From: a virus
Length of the DNA stretch: 33,357 bases
IMG/VR virus record: IMGVR_UViG_3300022562_002031
Location: 1-33,357 of that record
Strand: one strand, 5' to 3'
The position numbers and the translations under genes are program-made. Positions 7,217 through 14,911 of the stretch are shown here, piece after piece. Positions within the stretch are counted from its first letter, which is position 1; every line of letters begins with the position of its first letter. The notes below the pieces were generated by a model. That model saw nothing but the letters and a program-made list of their open reading frames with translations, had not been told where the DNA came from and searched no databases.

Positions 7217-7912
7217 TCACTTTTGTTGCGATCCGAGCCTAATCCACCGTCCTGGACCAACCCCGAGGTCTGGTCCGAGTAGCTCGAGCAGCTGCTCGCG
7301 GGGAATCCAGTCGCCGCCGAGCCGACCCAGGTGCCGGGTGCCAAACCCGCAGTCGATGACCTCGGTCCCGCGCTCGCGCAGTTCCTCGGCCATGACGGCC
7401 AGCGCGAGGCTCGAGGAGCAACGCTCGATCGAGAACATCGAGACCCCGTAGAACACGGCGCCCGACACCACCCCGAACAGCCCGCCCACCAGCCGGTCGC
7501 CGACCCACGCCTCCGCGCTGTGAGCGACACCGAGCCGGTGCAGCTCGCGAAAGACCCGGATCTGCGTCGAGCACAGCCACGTCCCGGGATCCAGCGGCGC
7601 GTGCGGGACCGCGCACCCATGAACCACCGCGTCGTAGGCCACGTCGATCGTGATCCTGTAGGGCCTGCGCCTGGCCAGCTTCCGCAGCGTGCGGCCAAGC
7701 CTGACGCCGGGCGAGACGGGGATCACGAACCGAGGGTCCGGAGACCACCAGGCCCCGAGCCCGCTCTGCGTCCCGTATGGCGTGTACAGGAAGGCACCGC
7801 GCCCGTAGGCGTGTAGTGCCTGCGCGGCCGTGATGCCCTCGGTCACCGCGACGAGATCGACGTCGAGGAACGACGAGTCCGGGATCATCTCGTCTCGACC
7901 GACGGCGATCAT
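7217..7912 (-). CDS. Leucyl/phenylalanyl-tRNA-protein transferase (Aat) homologue, variant active site
   Basis: This 231-residue protein aligns along its length with Aat, the GNAT-fold enzyme that moves Leu or Phe from aminoacyl-tRNA onto N-terminal Arg/Lys of proteins, marking them for ClpS/ClpAP. Family signatures are WWSPDPR (55-61), a GTW motif (110-112), AHSAEAW, LVGGLFGV, SMFS and a final IDC...HL.RLG block. Against E. coli Aat, W111 and D186 are kept, but E156 (GESMF) is Val (GVSMF), Q188 (DCQ) is Gly (DCG) and W49 is Tyr. Start ATG 7912 overlaps the upstream stop by ATGA. Family membership is secure; normal activity is doubtful. It may have a different acceptor or chemistry. Confidence 0.85.
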   Translation of the reverse strand: MIAVGRDEMIPDSSFLDVDLVAVTEGITAAQALHAYGRGAFLYTPYGTQSGLGAWWSPDPRFVIPVSPGVRLGRTLRKLARRRPYRITIDVAYDAVVHGCAVPHAPLDPGTWLCSTQIRVFRELHRLGVAHSAEAWVGDRLVGGLFGVVSGAVFYGVSMFSIERCSSSLALAVMAEELRERGTEVIDCGFGTRHLGRLGGDWIPREQLLELLGPDLGVGPGRWIRLGSQQK

Positions 7913-8175
7913 GTCTCGCACCCGAACAGCTCCTGCTGCCCCGGTTCGGTATCCTCTGGCCCTTGCGCGTCGAGGATGAGCACGAGCAGAGCCAGGCGCT
8001 CGGCCTCGCAGGGCCTGCACGCCGGCCCGAGTGCGCCGCGGCGGAAACCTTCGGCCAGGCCACCGCACTCAGAGCAGACGGTCCCCTCGGGCGCGGAAGC
8101 GAGGTGGATGCGGGCGACCTCGCAGACCGAGCAGCCTGGACACTTGCGCTCAAGACAATCCCGGATGAGCGGCAT
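7909..8175 (-). CDS. Cys-rich zinc-ribbon-like protein (88 aa)
   Basis: It starts at ATG 8175, sharing a base with the methyltransferase stop (TGATG), and ends overlapping the Aat-like start. It has four C-x2-C-type pairs: CPGCSVC, CSEC and CRPC, enough for two zinc sites. The middle CSECGGLAEGFRRGALGPAC resembles a DksA/TraR-like or generic zinc ribbon. No enzymatic motif. Tight coupling to the methyltransferase on one side and the Aat homologue on the other suggests the three act or are expressed together. Confidence 0.65.
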   Translation of the reverse strand: MPLIRDCLERKCPGCSVCEVARIHLASAPEGTVCSECGGLAEGFRRGALGPACRPCEAERLALLVLILDAQGPEDTEPGQQELFGCET

Positions 8176-8957
8176 CACTCGGGCTTGTCGAGCCGCACCA
8201 TAACGGTGCTGACGTCGGTTCCAGATTCCTTGAAAGCTCCGGCCTCGACTTCGATGACCTTCCCGCCGAGCAGCTCAACAAACTCTCGGAAGCGCTTGCG
8301 CTTTCCTCGGGTGCTGGTCCGCCACCCCATCGACATGATCGTAGCGAGGCGCCCTCCCGGCCGCACGAACTCCCAGGCGTGCATCACGTGTTCGATATCC
8401 TGATCCTTCGTGAACGGTGGATTCATCAGGACCACGTCGTAGGTCGGGTCGACGGGCATGTCCAAAAAGTCGGCGTTGATGAAGTCGTCGCGCGTCTCTC
8501 GGCCTCGGCCCCAGTCCATGCGTGCCGAGGTCATGGCCTCCCGATCGATGTCGATCGCGGTCATGTACACGCCGGGCTGATGACGGATGATGGCGCCGAC
8601 GATCGACCCGTCACCGCAGGACGGCTCGAGCACGCAATCGCCATCTTCCAGCGGCCCGATCAGCGCCACAAGGCGATCAGCGATCGCGCACGGCGTGTAG
8701 AAGGCTTGCAGCGTGTTCTTTACGTGCACCACTTTGCCTGTCTCGGCGGCCAATCCGAGAGCCTCGCGCGGGTCCCTGGCGAACAGGTGCGCCTTCGCGG
8801 AGCGGTTCCACTTCCCGCCCGCGGCGACGAGCGCCTTGTTTATCCGTTCGTAGAGCTTGCGATCGAGCTGCTCCGGTGGGAGTACGACACGGTCGGAACT
8901 GATGCTTGAGCGTGCGAGAACATCTCGCACGTCGCTGTCGATGGTGATGGTCTTCAT
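8175..8957 (-). CDS. DNA N6-adenine-type methyltransferase
   Basis: A 260-residue class I SAM-dependent methyltransferase. It shows QAFYTP (motif X, about 85-90), VLEPSCGDGSIVGAI (SAM-binding motif I, about 109-123), TAIDIDRE (motif II) and VVLMNPPF (catalytic motif IV, 175-182). The NPPF form indicates amino-methylation, most likely N6-adenine. The start is ATG 8957 (MKTITIDSDVRDVLARSS); codons upstream look like a shadow. The N-terminal 80 residues precede the catalytic fold and could bind DNA. In phages such enzymes usually protect DNA from restriction. No restriction enzyme is adjacent. Confidence 0.85.
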   Translation of the reverse strand: MKTITIDSDVRDVLARSSISSDRVVLPPEQLDRKLYERINKALVAAGGKWNRSAKAHLFARDPREALGLAAETGKVVHVKNTLQAFYTPCAIADRLVALIGPLEDGDCVLEPSCGDGSIVGAIIRHQPGVYMTAIDIDREAMTSARMDWGRGRETRDDFINADFLDMPVDPTYDVVLMNPPFTKDQDIEHVMHAWEFVRPGGRLATIMSMGWRTSTRGKRKRFREFVELLGGKVIEVEAGAFKESGTDVSTVMVRLDKPE

Positions 8958-9018
8958 GTGGCCGACCAACCGCGAGCGCCGGATTTCATTCCAGACGCTC
9001 GCGGTCTGATCCCGACGG

Positions 9019-9393
9019 TCAGCTCGCGATCTTCGGCTCGGACGCGATCGACAGCACCGGGATCGCGGGGGCGGTCTCGGTCGCATTCGTGGCGCGGAGC
9101 AGCTTCCGGAGCCAGCGCTGCGCCGACTTGATGACCGGGCTCGCCGTCGGTGCAATCAGCACCGAGCTCGCGTGACCGGCCGAACGGCAGAGCACGCTCC
9201 TGTCACCGACCACGACACGGAGCTCTCCAGCCCCGGAGATCTCCAGCATCTTGATCGCCGCTTCGGCCAGCGGCTCGAGGCTCTCGTCGCCGGCCGAACC
9301 GAGACCGTCTTGGGTCGAGCGTTCGCTGCCGCGTACGCAGACGAAAAGAGCTCCGTGAGACACGATTTTGTCAGGGGTCACCTTGGTTTGCAT
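9019..9393 (-). CDS. Unknown phage protein (124 aa)
   Basis: It starts at ATG 9393 (MQTKVTPDKIVSHGALFVCV). There is a beta-rich stretch GELRVVVGDRSVLCRSAGHA and a C-terminal basic segment (SAQRWLRKLLRATNATE). No family was recognised. It lies 7 bases after the DUF2493-DUF4326 gene, suggesting co-transcription. Confidence 0.6.
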   Translation of the reverse strand: MQTKVTPDKIVSHGALFVCVRGSERSTQDGLGSAGDESLEPLAEAAIKMLEISGAGELRVVVGDRSVLCRSAGHASSVLIAPTASPVIKSAQRWLRKLLRATNATETAPAIPVLSIASEPKIAS

Positions 9394-9400
9394 GCCAGCA

Positions 9401-10168
9401 CTACCGCCTACCGCGCTCCTGATTCCACGCTTGGCCCACGAATTTTCGCCACGCCTCGATCACGATCTGCACGTGGCAGTGCGCCGGCCAGCATGAGCAG
9501 ACCGCGTAGTGCTCGGGCGTGAGCTCCCGGAGGTAGCGGAGCACAGCCGGATCAGTCTCGAGCCGCTCCCAGAGCCAGGCTCGATAGCGTGCGAGCACAG
9601 GCACGGCCGCGTCCGCTCTCGACTGCCCGGGCTCTCGCTTGAGGTCCCGCCAAGGATTCCCCACCGGCGTCCCCTCGCCACAGTAGATCGCGGGGCCGGG
9701 CGGCTTGCCGTGGTGCCGATTCCAGACCCGCGGCTCGGCGACCGGCCACACGTGATGAACAGCGATCCCGGCCTCGTAGCCGGCGACGCGGCAGTCGAGG
9801 GTCCCGACGCCGCCCTCGAACGCGACCACCGTCGACGCCGGGATAGCGACGAACTCGCCCGGGCGCCGGCCCGAGATCATCGCTCGGTTGCGCAGCGGGC
9901 CGGCGGCTCGTCCGTGCGTGCGCCAGTCAGCCGGCCATGGCTCGACGGCCCACCCGCGCGCGCGGAGGTAGCCGGCGACGAGCGTGTCCGTCGAGCCCAC
10001 CAGTTCGCCGCGCTTGTTCTTGCGCGCCGGGCAGGCGCCATGTCTGATCCGCTCAGCGCCGAAGTCGACGAGCTGCTGCTCGAGTTGCTCGAGCTCAGCC
10101 AGCGTGGGCGTCCGGTCCCGACCGCCCGTGATCACCACGATCGGCCGGGTGCTTCGGTCGTCGTGCAT
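9401..10168 (-). CDS. DUF2493 (SLOG-like) - DUF4326 fusion protein
   Basis: This 255-residue protein appears to join two phage domains. The N-terminal half resembles DUF2493/YspA, a Rossmann-type SLOG relative: VVITGGRDRT (11-20), HGACP (43-47), a VEPWPADW strand, AGPLRNR (89-95) and FEGGVGTLD (117-125). The C-terminal half resembles DUF4326: IYCGEGTPVGNPWR (161-173), a helical spacer, then CSCWPAHCHVQIV (224-236). SLOG proteins bind nucleotides or nucleotide-derived ligands; DUF4326 has no established function. The pairing may couple ligand sensing to an enzymatic or metal-binding module; that is inference. Confidence 0.75.
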   Translation of the reverse strand: MHDDRSTRPIVVITGGRDRTPTLAELEQLEQQLVDFGAERIRHGACPARKNKRGELVGSTDTLVAGYLRARGWAVEPWPADWRTHGRAAGPLRNRAMISGRRPGEFVAIPASTVVAFEGGVGTLDCRVAGYEAGIAVHHVWPVAEPRVWNRHHGKPPGPAIYCGEGTPVGNPWRDLKREPGQSRADAAVPVLARYRAWLWERLETDPAVLRYLRELTPEHYAVCSCWPAHCHVQIVIEAWRKFVGQAWNQERGRR

Positions 10169-10170
10169 GG

Positions 10171-10413
10171 CTACGCGCCGGCCGGGTCGTCCCCCTGACC
10201 GTCGCCCTGGTCGTCATCGGCCTGCTCGAAGCGCTTGAGCTTGCGCTCGATCCTGTTCGCCGTCGCGAGGTCGGTGCTGACGGTAGCAACGACGGAACTG
10301 CCCTCTTCATCCGTGACGAGAGCGAGCTTGAGCTGCGACGGCTCGATGCCGAGTTGCTTGGCGACGGCCTTGATCACGAGGTCTTCCCGGATTTCGTACT
10401 TGAGATTGTCCAC
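10171..10413 (-). CDS. Small unknown phage protein (80 aa)
   Basis: It starts at GTG 10413 (MDNLKYEIREDLVIKAVAKQ) and ends two bases before the DUF2493 gene. The N-terminal helix and the strand QLKLALVTDEEGSSVVATVS are protein-like. The C-terminus is acidic (EQADDDQGDGQGDDPAGA). It was not recognised. It faces the plus-strand island across a 69-base gap that may hold divergent promoters. Confidence 0.55.
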   Translation of the reverse strand: MDNLKYEIREDLVIKAVAKQLGIEPSQLKLALVTDEEGSSVVATVSTDLATANRIERKLKRFEQADDDQGDGQGDDPAGA

Positions 10414-10482
10414 GGACAGCGCAACCGAGGCGCCTCCCGATCATTCCATGGAATCGACCAGTTCGCCCGATGTTGGCCCCGC

Positions 10483-10644
10483 ATGGCTCAGCAGATTTCG
10501 CTCGTGCACGCCATGCATGTTGACACGATGCCGGCGGTGACCGGCACGGGCATCTGTCCGCCAGGTCAAGACGTGATCGACGACGTCGAGGCGATCACGG
10601 CGCCGACAGGCCCGCTGCCTACCTGTACTTTCAGCCCGCGCTGA
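10483..10644 (+). CDS. Short ORF (53 aa), possibly the broken N-terminus of the next gene
   Basis: It starts at ATG 10483 (MAQQISLVHAMHVDTMPAVT) and stops at 10644. The reading frame one base back stays protein-like across the stop (AAYLYFQPALTHDAAARERL) and continues directly into the 198-residue ORF. This suggests either a frameshift near 10600-10625 or a separate overlapping gene. No domain was recognised. Confidence 0.4.
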   Translation: MAQQISLVHAMHVDTMPAVTGTGICPPGQDVIDDVEAITAPTGPLPTCTFSPR

Positions 10645-10670
10645 CCCACGACGCAGCTGCGCGCGAGCGA

Positions 10671-11267
10671 TTGTTCGAGATGGTGCGGCTCGCCACTGGA
10701 TCGCCTGTGGCACATGTCTTCGCGCAAAGCCTGCTTGGTTCCAATGATGGCTATCGAAGAATCCGCGGCGTGCCCTCCGGCCGCGCGCGCGATGGCTGGT
10801 GGGTACGTCTCAACGGCGAGTCAGCACTCGGCGACGGGCGCTGGGCCATGATCAAGCGGATGCCGACTGAGCCAGATTCGATGATGAAACTCCACGTGCG
10901 TTGGTCGGCGTCACTGAGCTGCGAGGTCGCCAAGGCCACGCGCGCCTACTGGACACCGATGGTCGCTGCCTCGCTTCGGTCTGGCTGCCGGCTCAGGGGA
11001 TACCGAAATCGTAGGCCGGCAGCCGTCTACGCCGACAGCCTCGCCAATCTGGTCCTGGCCTCCTACTGGTCGTCCGCGCTCGTGGCCGCGCTCAGCTTGA
11101 TGTCGGTCGGCGTAGAGTCGCTCGACGAGATCCTGCTCTGGGCTGACGCTGCCGAGGCGTCCGGCCAGCCGTGGGCGCTCGACCTCGCCAAGCTGGCTCG
11201 ACGTCCTGATCGCGACGTCATGATCCGCGCGCTCCGGACTTGCGCGCAGGAACTCGCGTCAGGATGA
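10671..11267 (+). CDS. Unknown phage protein (198 aa), start uncertain
   Basis: The nominal start is TTG 10671 or ATG 10680. The frame is open and coding-like for about 50 bases upstream, so the true N-terminus may lie in the preceding ORF through a frameshift. Features are DGWWVRLNGESALGDGRWAM, basic segments and an Ala/Leu-rich helical stretch SLANLVLASYWSSALVAALS. The C-terminus overlaps the HNH gene start by ATGA. No family was recognised. Confidence 0.55.
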   Translation: MFEMVRLATGSPVAHVFAQSLLGSNDGYRRIRGVPSGRARDGWWVRLNGESALGDGRWAMIKRMPTEPDSMMKLHVRWSASLSCEVAKATRAYWTPMVAASLRSGCRLRGYRNRRPAAVYADSLANLVLASYWSSALVAALSLMSVGVESLDEILLWADAAEASGQPWALDLAKLARRPDRDVMIRALRTCAQELASG

Positions 11268-11719
11268 AGCGCGTCTCTGACAAGCGCCGGGCCGAGTTCG
11301 CGGCGAGGCCGGCGATCCCAACGGTCAGCGAAGATCGGACGCCGGTCCGGCCAATCGACGAGAGCTTTCGCGAGTTCGTTCGGCGCCTTCCCTGCGTGGT
11401 CTGCCTGAAGCCCACGCTCGGAGGGGACCCGTGCCACCGGAAGACCAAGCGCGTTTCCGGCGACTGGCTCGACGTCGGAGGGGAGCTCAGCGGGAACATC
11501 TACCCCGCCTGCCGCGAGCATCACGTCGAGCAGCACAGCTACGGGATCGCCACCTTCGCGGGCGGCCACTCGCTCAAGCTCGCCAAGGTGTGCAAGGCGG
11601 TCGGCGAGGCGTACACCCTCGGCTGGTCTTCCGATGCGCTGGGAGTCGAAGCGCGGGCACGCGGTGGCTACACGCGGGTGAGCCTCGCCGACGTCGGCAG
11701 CGGCGAGCTCCCGTACTAG
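11264..11719 (+). CDS. HNH-type / DUF968-like zinc nuclease-fold protein
   Basis: A 151-residue protein starting at ATG 11264, overlapping the upstream TGA. The core reads REFVRRLPCVVCLKPTLGGD, then PCHRKTKRVSG..., ending NIYPACREHHVEQHSYG. This fits a DUF968-like HNH fold, with LPCxxC, a His in place of the usual HH pair, and CxxHHxxxH near the end supplying metal ligands. Such phage proteins are putative DNA nucleases or recombination accessory factors. The first HH of the usual motif is CHR here, so activity is uncertain. Its stop shares CTAG with the convergent minus-strand gene. Confidence 0.7.
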   Translation: MKRVSDKRRAEFAARPAIPTVSEDRTPVRPIDESFREFVRRLPCVVCLKPTLGGDPCHRKTKRVSGDWLDVGGELSGNIYPACREHHVEQHSYGIATFAGGHSLKLAKVCKAVGEAYTLGWSSDALGVEARARGGYTRVSLADVGSGELPY

Positions 11720-12303
11720 CTAATCGGGCCGCCCTTGAGCGCGGCGACCTCGGCCTCGATCCGGCCGAGCGCAGCGCGCAGATCAAGCACCGCCGGGCTG
11801 CCCACGTAGTTGGCCGGAGTCAGCGGCACGTAGGCGCCCCAGTCCGGAGCTCGCCAGCGCCGGTCCCCGCCGATCTTCTCCCACTGCACGTACAGCCACG
11901 CGTTTCCGATCGCGACGTCGCGACCGTACTGGCCGGCGATCCGCTCGGTCAGATCCCACTCGTCCACGGGCGGCGCGACGTCGTGTGCGAGGGTGAACGA
12001 CCCGCCGTCAGCAGCTCGGAACAGGATCGGCCTGAACACCCGCTCGCTCTGCGTGGCCTCGATGTCGGCGGCTGAATAGGTCGATCCGTCGGTGTGGATC
12101 GGGCGGATCGCGTTGATGATCACACCATCGGCGAACGCGATCACCGAGCATCGGGCCGGCATGTAGGTGAGCAGCCCATCCGCTGAGAGCGCGGCGACCG
12201 TGAGACCGTCGACCATGACCGATCCCTCTGCGACCAACGGCGTGATCGAGGCAGCCTGGAAGTCGACCGTGGCCACCTCGGCGATATCGGTGTTGATGGT
12301 CAT
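11716..12303 (-). CDS. Unknown, probably virion appendage protein (195 aa)
   Basis: It starts at ATG 12303, overlapping the upstream stop (ATGA). The sequence is beta-rich with Val/Ala/Asp repeats (MTINTDIAEVATVDFQAAS; GSVMVDGLTVAALSADGLL) and a WRAPDWGAYVPLTPANYVG segment. It ends in a short helical stretch, LDLRAALGRIEAEVAALK, that may trimerise. No family was assigned. Coupling with the three genes upstream, one of which has a tail-fibre-like linker, supports a tail tip or appendage role. Confidence 0.6.
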   Translation of the reverse strand: MTINTDIAEVATVDFQAASITPLVAEGSVMVDGLTVAALSADGLLTYMPARCSVIAFADGVIINAIRPIHTDGSTYSAADIEATQSERVFRPILFRAADGGSFTLAHDVAPPVDEWDLTERIAGQYGRDVAIGNAWLYVQWEKIGGDRRWRAPDWGAYVPLTPANYVGSPAVLDLRAALGRIEAEVAALKGGPIS

Positions 12304-12902
12304 GCTGGGATCCTCGCGTTAGCCATGATTTCGACGTCGTTGAGCAAAACGTGCAGCGTTCCGGCTCGCTGCACCTTGATCACCAGAGTGACGCTCGTCG
12401 CGTCGACCTCGACGTCGAGCCGAAGCCCCGGTATATCGCCCGGCTTCGAGCCCTCGGGCTTTGCAAAGCGGACGGATCCTGCCGTGCGCCGGTAGGCCAC
12501 GCAGTATTGATCCAACTGAGCGACGTAGAAGTCGGCCTGGTCGCCGAACGCGACGACAACGTGAATATCGAAGGCGACCACTTCCCCTGGCTCGAGCGTC
12601 TGCGAGTAGACGACGTACGGGTTGCCCGAAGAGACGCTGACGATCTCCCCCACCGGCGCGGGCAAGGACGGGAAGGCGGCGAGCGTCGCGTCGACGGTGG
12701 CGTCGACCGGCGCGTCGGCGAACTCGAGCGTCAGCCTGTCCGTGTCGGGATCGCCGACGGGATCGTAGAGCGGCTCGAGGGTGACGCCGGTGCACTCGAC
12801 CCCCGCGTCGACCGTGAGCTGGGCCTGGAGCGCGTAGACGTCTCGGCGCACCTCATCCGGGGTGACGATCCCCGTGCCAATGGTTCGGGTCAGCGACGGC
12901 AT
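12300..12902 (-). CDS. Unknown, probably virion appendage protein (200 aa)
   Basis: It starts at ATG 12902, sharing one base with the upstream stop (TGATG). The composition is beta-strand-rich throughout: RLTLEFADAPVDATVDATLA, PYVVYSQTLEPGEVVAFDIH, TSVTLVIKVQRAGTLHVLLN. There is no enzymatic motif. A second half with regular strand spacing suggests a beta-sandwich, as is common for tail or capsid appendages. The assignment rests on context only. Confidence 0.6.
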   Translation of the reverse strand: MPSLTRTIGTGIVTPDEVRRDVYALQAQLTVDAGVECTGVTLEPLYDPVGDPDTDRLTLEFADAPVDATVDATLAAFPSLPAPVGEIVSVSSGNPYVVYSQTLEPGEVVAFDIHVVVAFGDQADFYVAQLDQYCVAYRRTAGSVRFAKPEGSKPGDIPGLRLDVEVDATSVTLVIKVQRAGTLHVLLNDVEIMANARIPA

Positions 12903-13489
12903 CAGGAGATCCTCCAGATCGCGAGCGTGGCGGAGCGGAGCGTTACGCTGCCAGTACCCGAGGACTTGGCGAAGACCAGGTCGTAGCGGATCGAAGAACC
13001 GAATTGAGACCCCAAGAATGTCACTGCATTCGAGCGCAGAGTCTGGGCGTTTGCCTCTCCGAGCGGCTCCACCATTGGGCCTATGGTCGAGGGCGCCCCA
13101 TTGAGCCGGACGTCGGCCCAGTGGGAGGTATTGCTCGCTGACACCGATACTGCATAGCTCGTCAGTGCAATGTAACGGTGGGAGGCGACGAGCGGGATCG
13201 GGTCGATCTCCGTGCCAAGCGTAAGGTAGCTGACGGGGCTAGTGGGTGCGTTGCTCGTGGTCACGGGCGAGAACCTTGTGGTCTCCACGAGCTCGGCGCC
13301 GAACATCGGCATCGGCACCCACTCGTTGCCGTCCCAAACGGCCACGTCATCGACGTTGGGTGCTTGGCTGCTCCACAGTCGACCGCGCACGCGCGCGACG
13401 GTTGGCGTGGGGTAGGATCCGACCAGGTCTCCCGAGGCCGGCCCAACAGGCGCGCCCCCGGCCGGCCTCGATCCGGAGGGGTGCGTCAC
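12902..13489 (-). CDS. Putative tail fibre/appendage protein (195 aa)
   Basis: The start is GTG 13489 (MTHPSGSRPAGGAPVGPASG when initiated), with GGGAGG 5-6 bases upstream and a GTGA overlap on the previous stop. The linker PASGDLVGSYPTPTVARVRG matches the GDLxGxYPNPTVA motif common in phage tail-fibre and structural proteins. It is followed by a beta-rich domain (ALTSYAVSVSASNTSHWADV ... SIRYDLVFAKSSGTGSVTLR). A long frame upstream of 13489 is a shadow. It probably decorates the tail or baseplate. Confidence 0.65.
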   Translation of the reverse strand: MTHPSGSRPAGGAPVGPASGDLVGSYPTPTVARVRGRLWSSQAPNVDDVAVWDGNEWVPMPMFGAELVETTRFSPVTTSNAPTSPVSYLTLGTEIDPIPLVASHRYIALTSYAVSVSASNTSHWADVRLNGAPSTIGPMVEPLGEANAQTLRSNAVTFLGSQFGSSIRYDLVFAKSSGTGSVTLRSATLAIWRIS

Positions 13490-13890
13490 AGCAACCTCCC
13501 CCCATTGACCACGTCGATCCAGAGCGCGGCGGTGCCGTTGGCGGTTGCGGCCTCGATCCCGATCATCACGATGTCGCCGTCGAGGACGTCGTACTCGATG
13601 AGCTCGTAGCCGCCTACCGCGAAGTCGGTCAGCGGGACCGTGCGGGCCAAGACCGTGTTGTCCTCGCTGTCGGTGGTGATCTTGACGACCGTCACACTGA
13701 CCAGCGCCGCCGAGCCGTCGACGGGCGTCGCTCCCGGATCGATCCCGGTGTAGCCGGTGATCCGATAGGTCAGCGGCGACGACGTGATCTTGATCCGCCC
13801 GACGCCGGACGGCACGGGGACCTGCGCGCCCGGCTGCGCCCACGCGTCACCCGCAAACCCCGAGAGAGCTATCCGCCTGTACTCAGCCAC
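13486..13890 (-). CDS. Unknown virion-associated protein (134 aa)
   Basis: It starts at GTG 13890 (MAEYRRIALSGFAGDAWAQP), six bases downstream of TGGTAGGAT, a probable extended -10, with no Shine-Dalgarno sequence. It is therefore a candidate leaderless gene. The protein is beta-rich (GRIKITSSPLTYRITGYTGI; ELIEYDVLDGDIVMIGIEAA). It heads the coupled four-gene minus-strand block. No family was recognised. Its promoter lies opposite that of the HTH gene across a repeat-rich gap. Confidence 0.6.
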   Translation of the reverse strand: MAEYRRIALSGFAGDAWAQPGAQVPVPSGVGRIKITSSPLTYRITGYTGIDPGATPVDGSAALVSVTVVKITTDSEDNTVLARTVPLTDFAVGGYELIEYDVLDGDIVMIGIEAATANGTAALWIDVVNGGRLL

Positions 13891-13896
13891 GTGGCC

Positions 13897-13905
13897 ATCC
13901 TACCA
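13897..13905 (-). promoter_or_regulatory. Extended -10 element, leaderless start (13890 gene)
   Basis: On the minus strand TG-G-TAGGAT is followed by six bases and then GTG. The same arrangement occurs before GTG 14039 and GTG 14912. A transcription start about 7 bases after the -10 would fall on the GTG itself. Confidence 0.45.
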
Positions 13906-13938
13906 GGTCAAGGCGTTCGGAGCGTAATCAACCATCCA

Positions 13939-14005
13939 TGTCACACGCGATTGTCGCGCAATCGCGGTGTCACGCGCCGCATGTGACAGTGCGACATCCG
14001 ATGTC
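13939..14005. promoter_or_regulatory. Cluster of inverted repeats in the divergent gap (putative operators)
   Basis: Within this 67-base region are three repeat sets. The first is a perfect 8-bp inverted repeat CGCGATTG-TCGCG-CAATCGCG (13946-13966). The second is three TGTCAC half-sites, two direct (13939-13944, 13968-13973) and one inverted as GTGACA (13983-13988). The third is the near-perfect palindrome GACATC-C-GATGTC (13993-14005). They lie between the divergent starts at 13890 and 14039, so they could serve regulator binding or, given the HTH protein alongside, packaging-protein binding. Confidence 0.6.
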
Positions 14006-14023
14006 CCACTTCGCGCGAATGGC

Positions 14024-14032
14024 TGCTAGCAT
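14024..14032 (+). promoter_or_regulatory. Extended -10 element, leaderless start (14039 gene)
   Basis: TG-C-TAGCAT ends six bases before GTG 14039, with no Shine-Dalgarno sequence. It has the same layout as the elements before 13890 and 14912. Confidence 0.45.
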
Positions 14033-14038
14033 GCCCTC

Positions 14039-14893
<855 letters not shown>

Positions 14894-14896
14894 CCG

Positions 14897-14905
14897 TGAT
14901 AGCCT
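14897..14905 (+). promoter_or_regulatory. Extended -10 element, leaderless start (14912 gene)
   Basis: TG-A-TAGCCT lies four bases after the HTH stop and six bases before GTG 14912. It repeats the layout seen at 14024 and 13905. Confidence 0.45.
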
Positions 14906-14911
14906 GCCGCT

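Noticed and set aside
7217-7912. Aat homologue as a host housekeeping gene marking a prophage edge
   Set aside because: It overlaps phage-like genes by ATGA upstream and phage-like genes continue on both sides, so a chromosome boundary here is not supported.
13903-13920. TTGACC as -35 for the 13890 gene
   Set aside because: TTGACC sits only three bases from the -10-like TAGGAT, far too close for a sigma70 pair.
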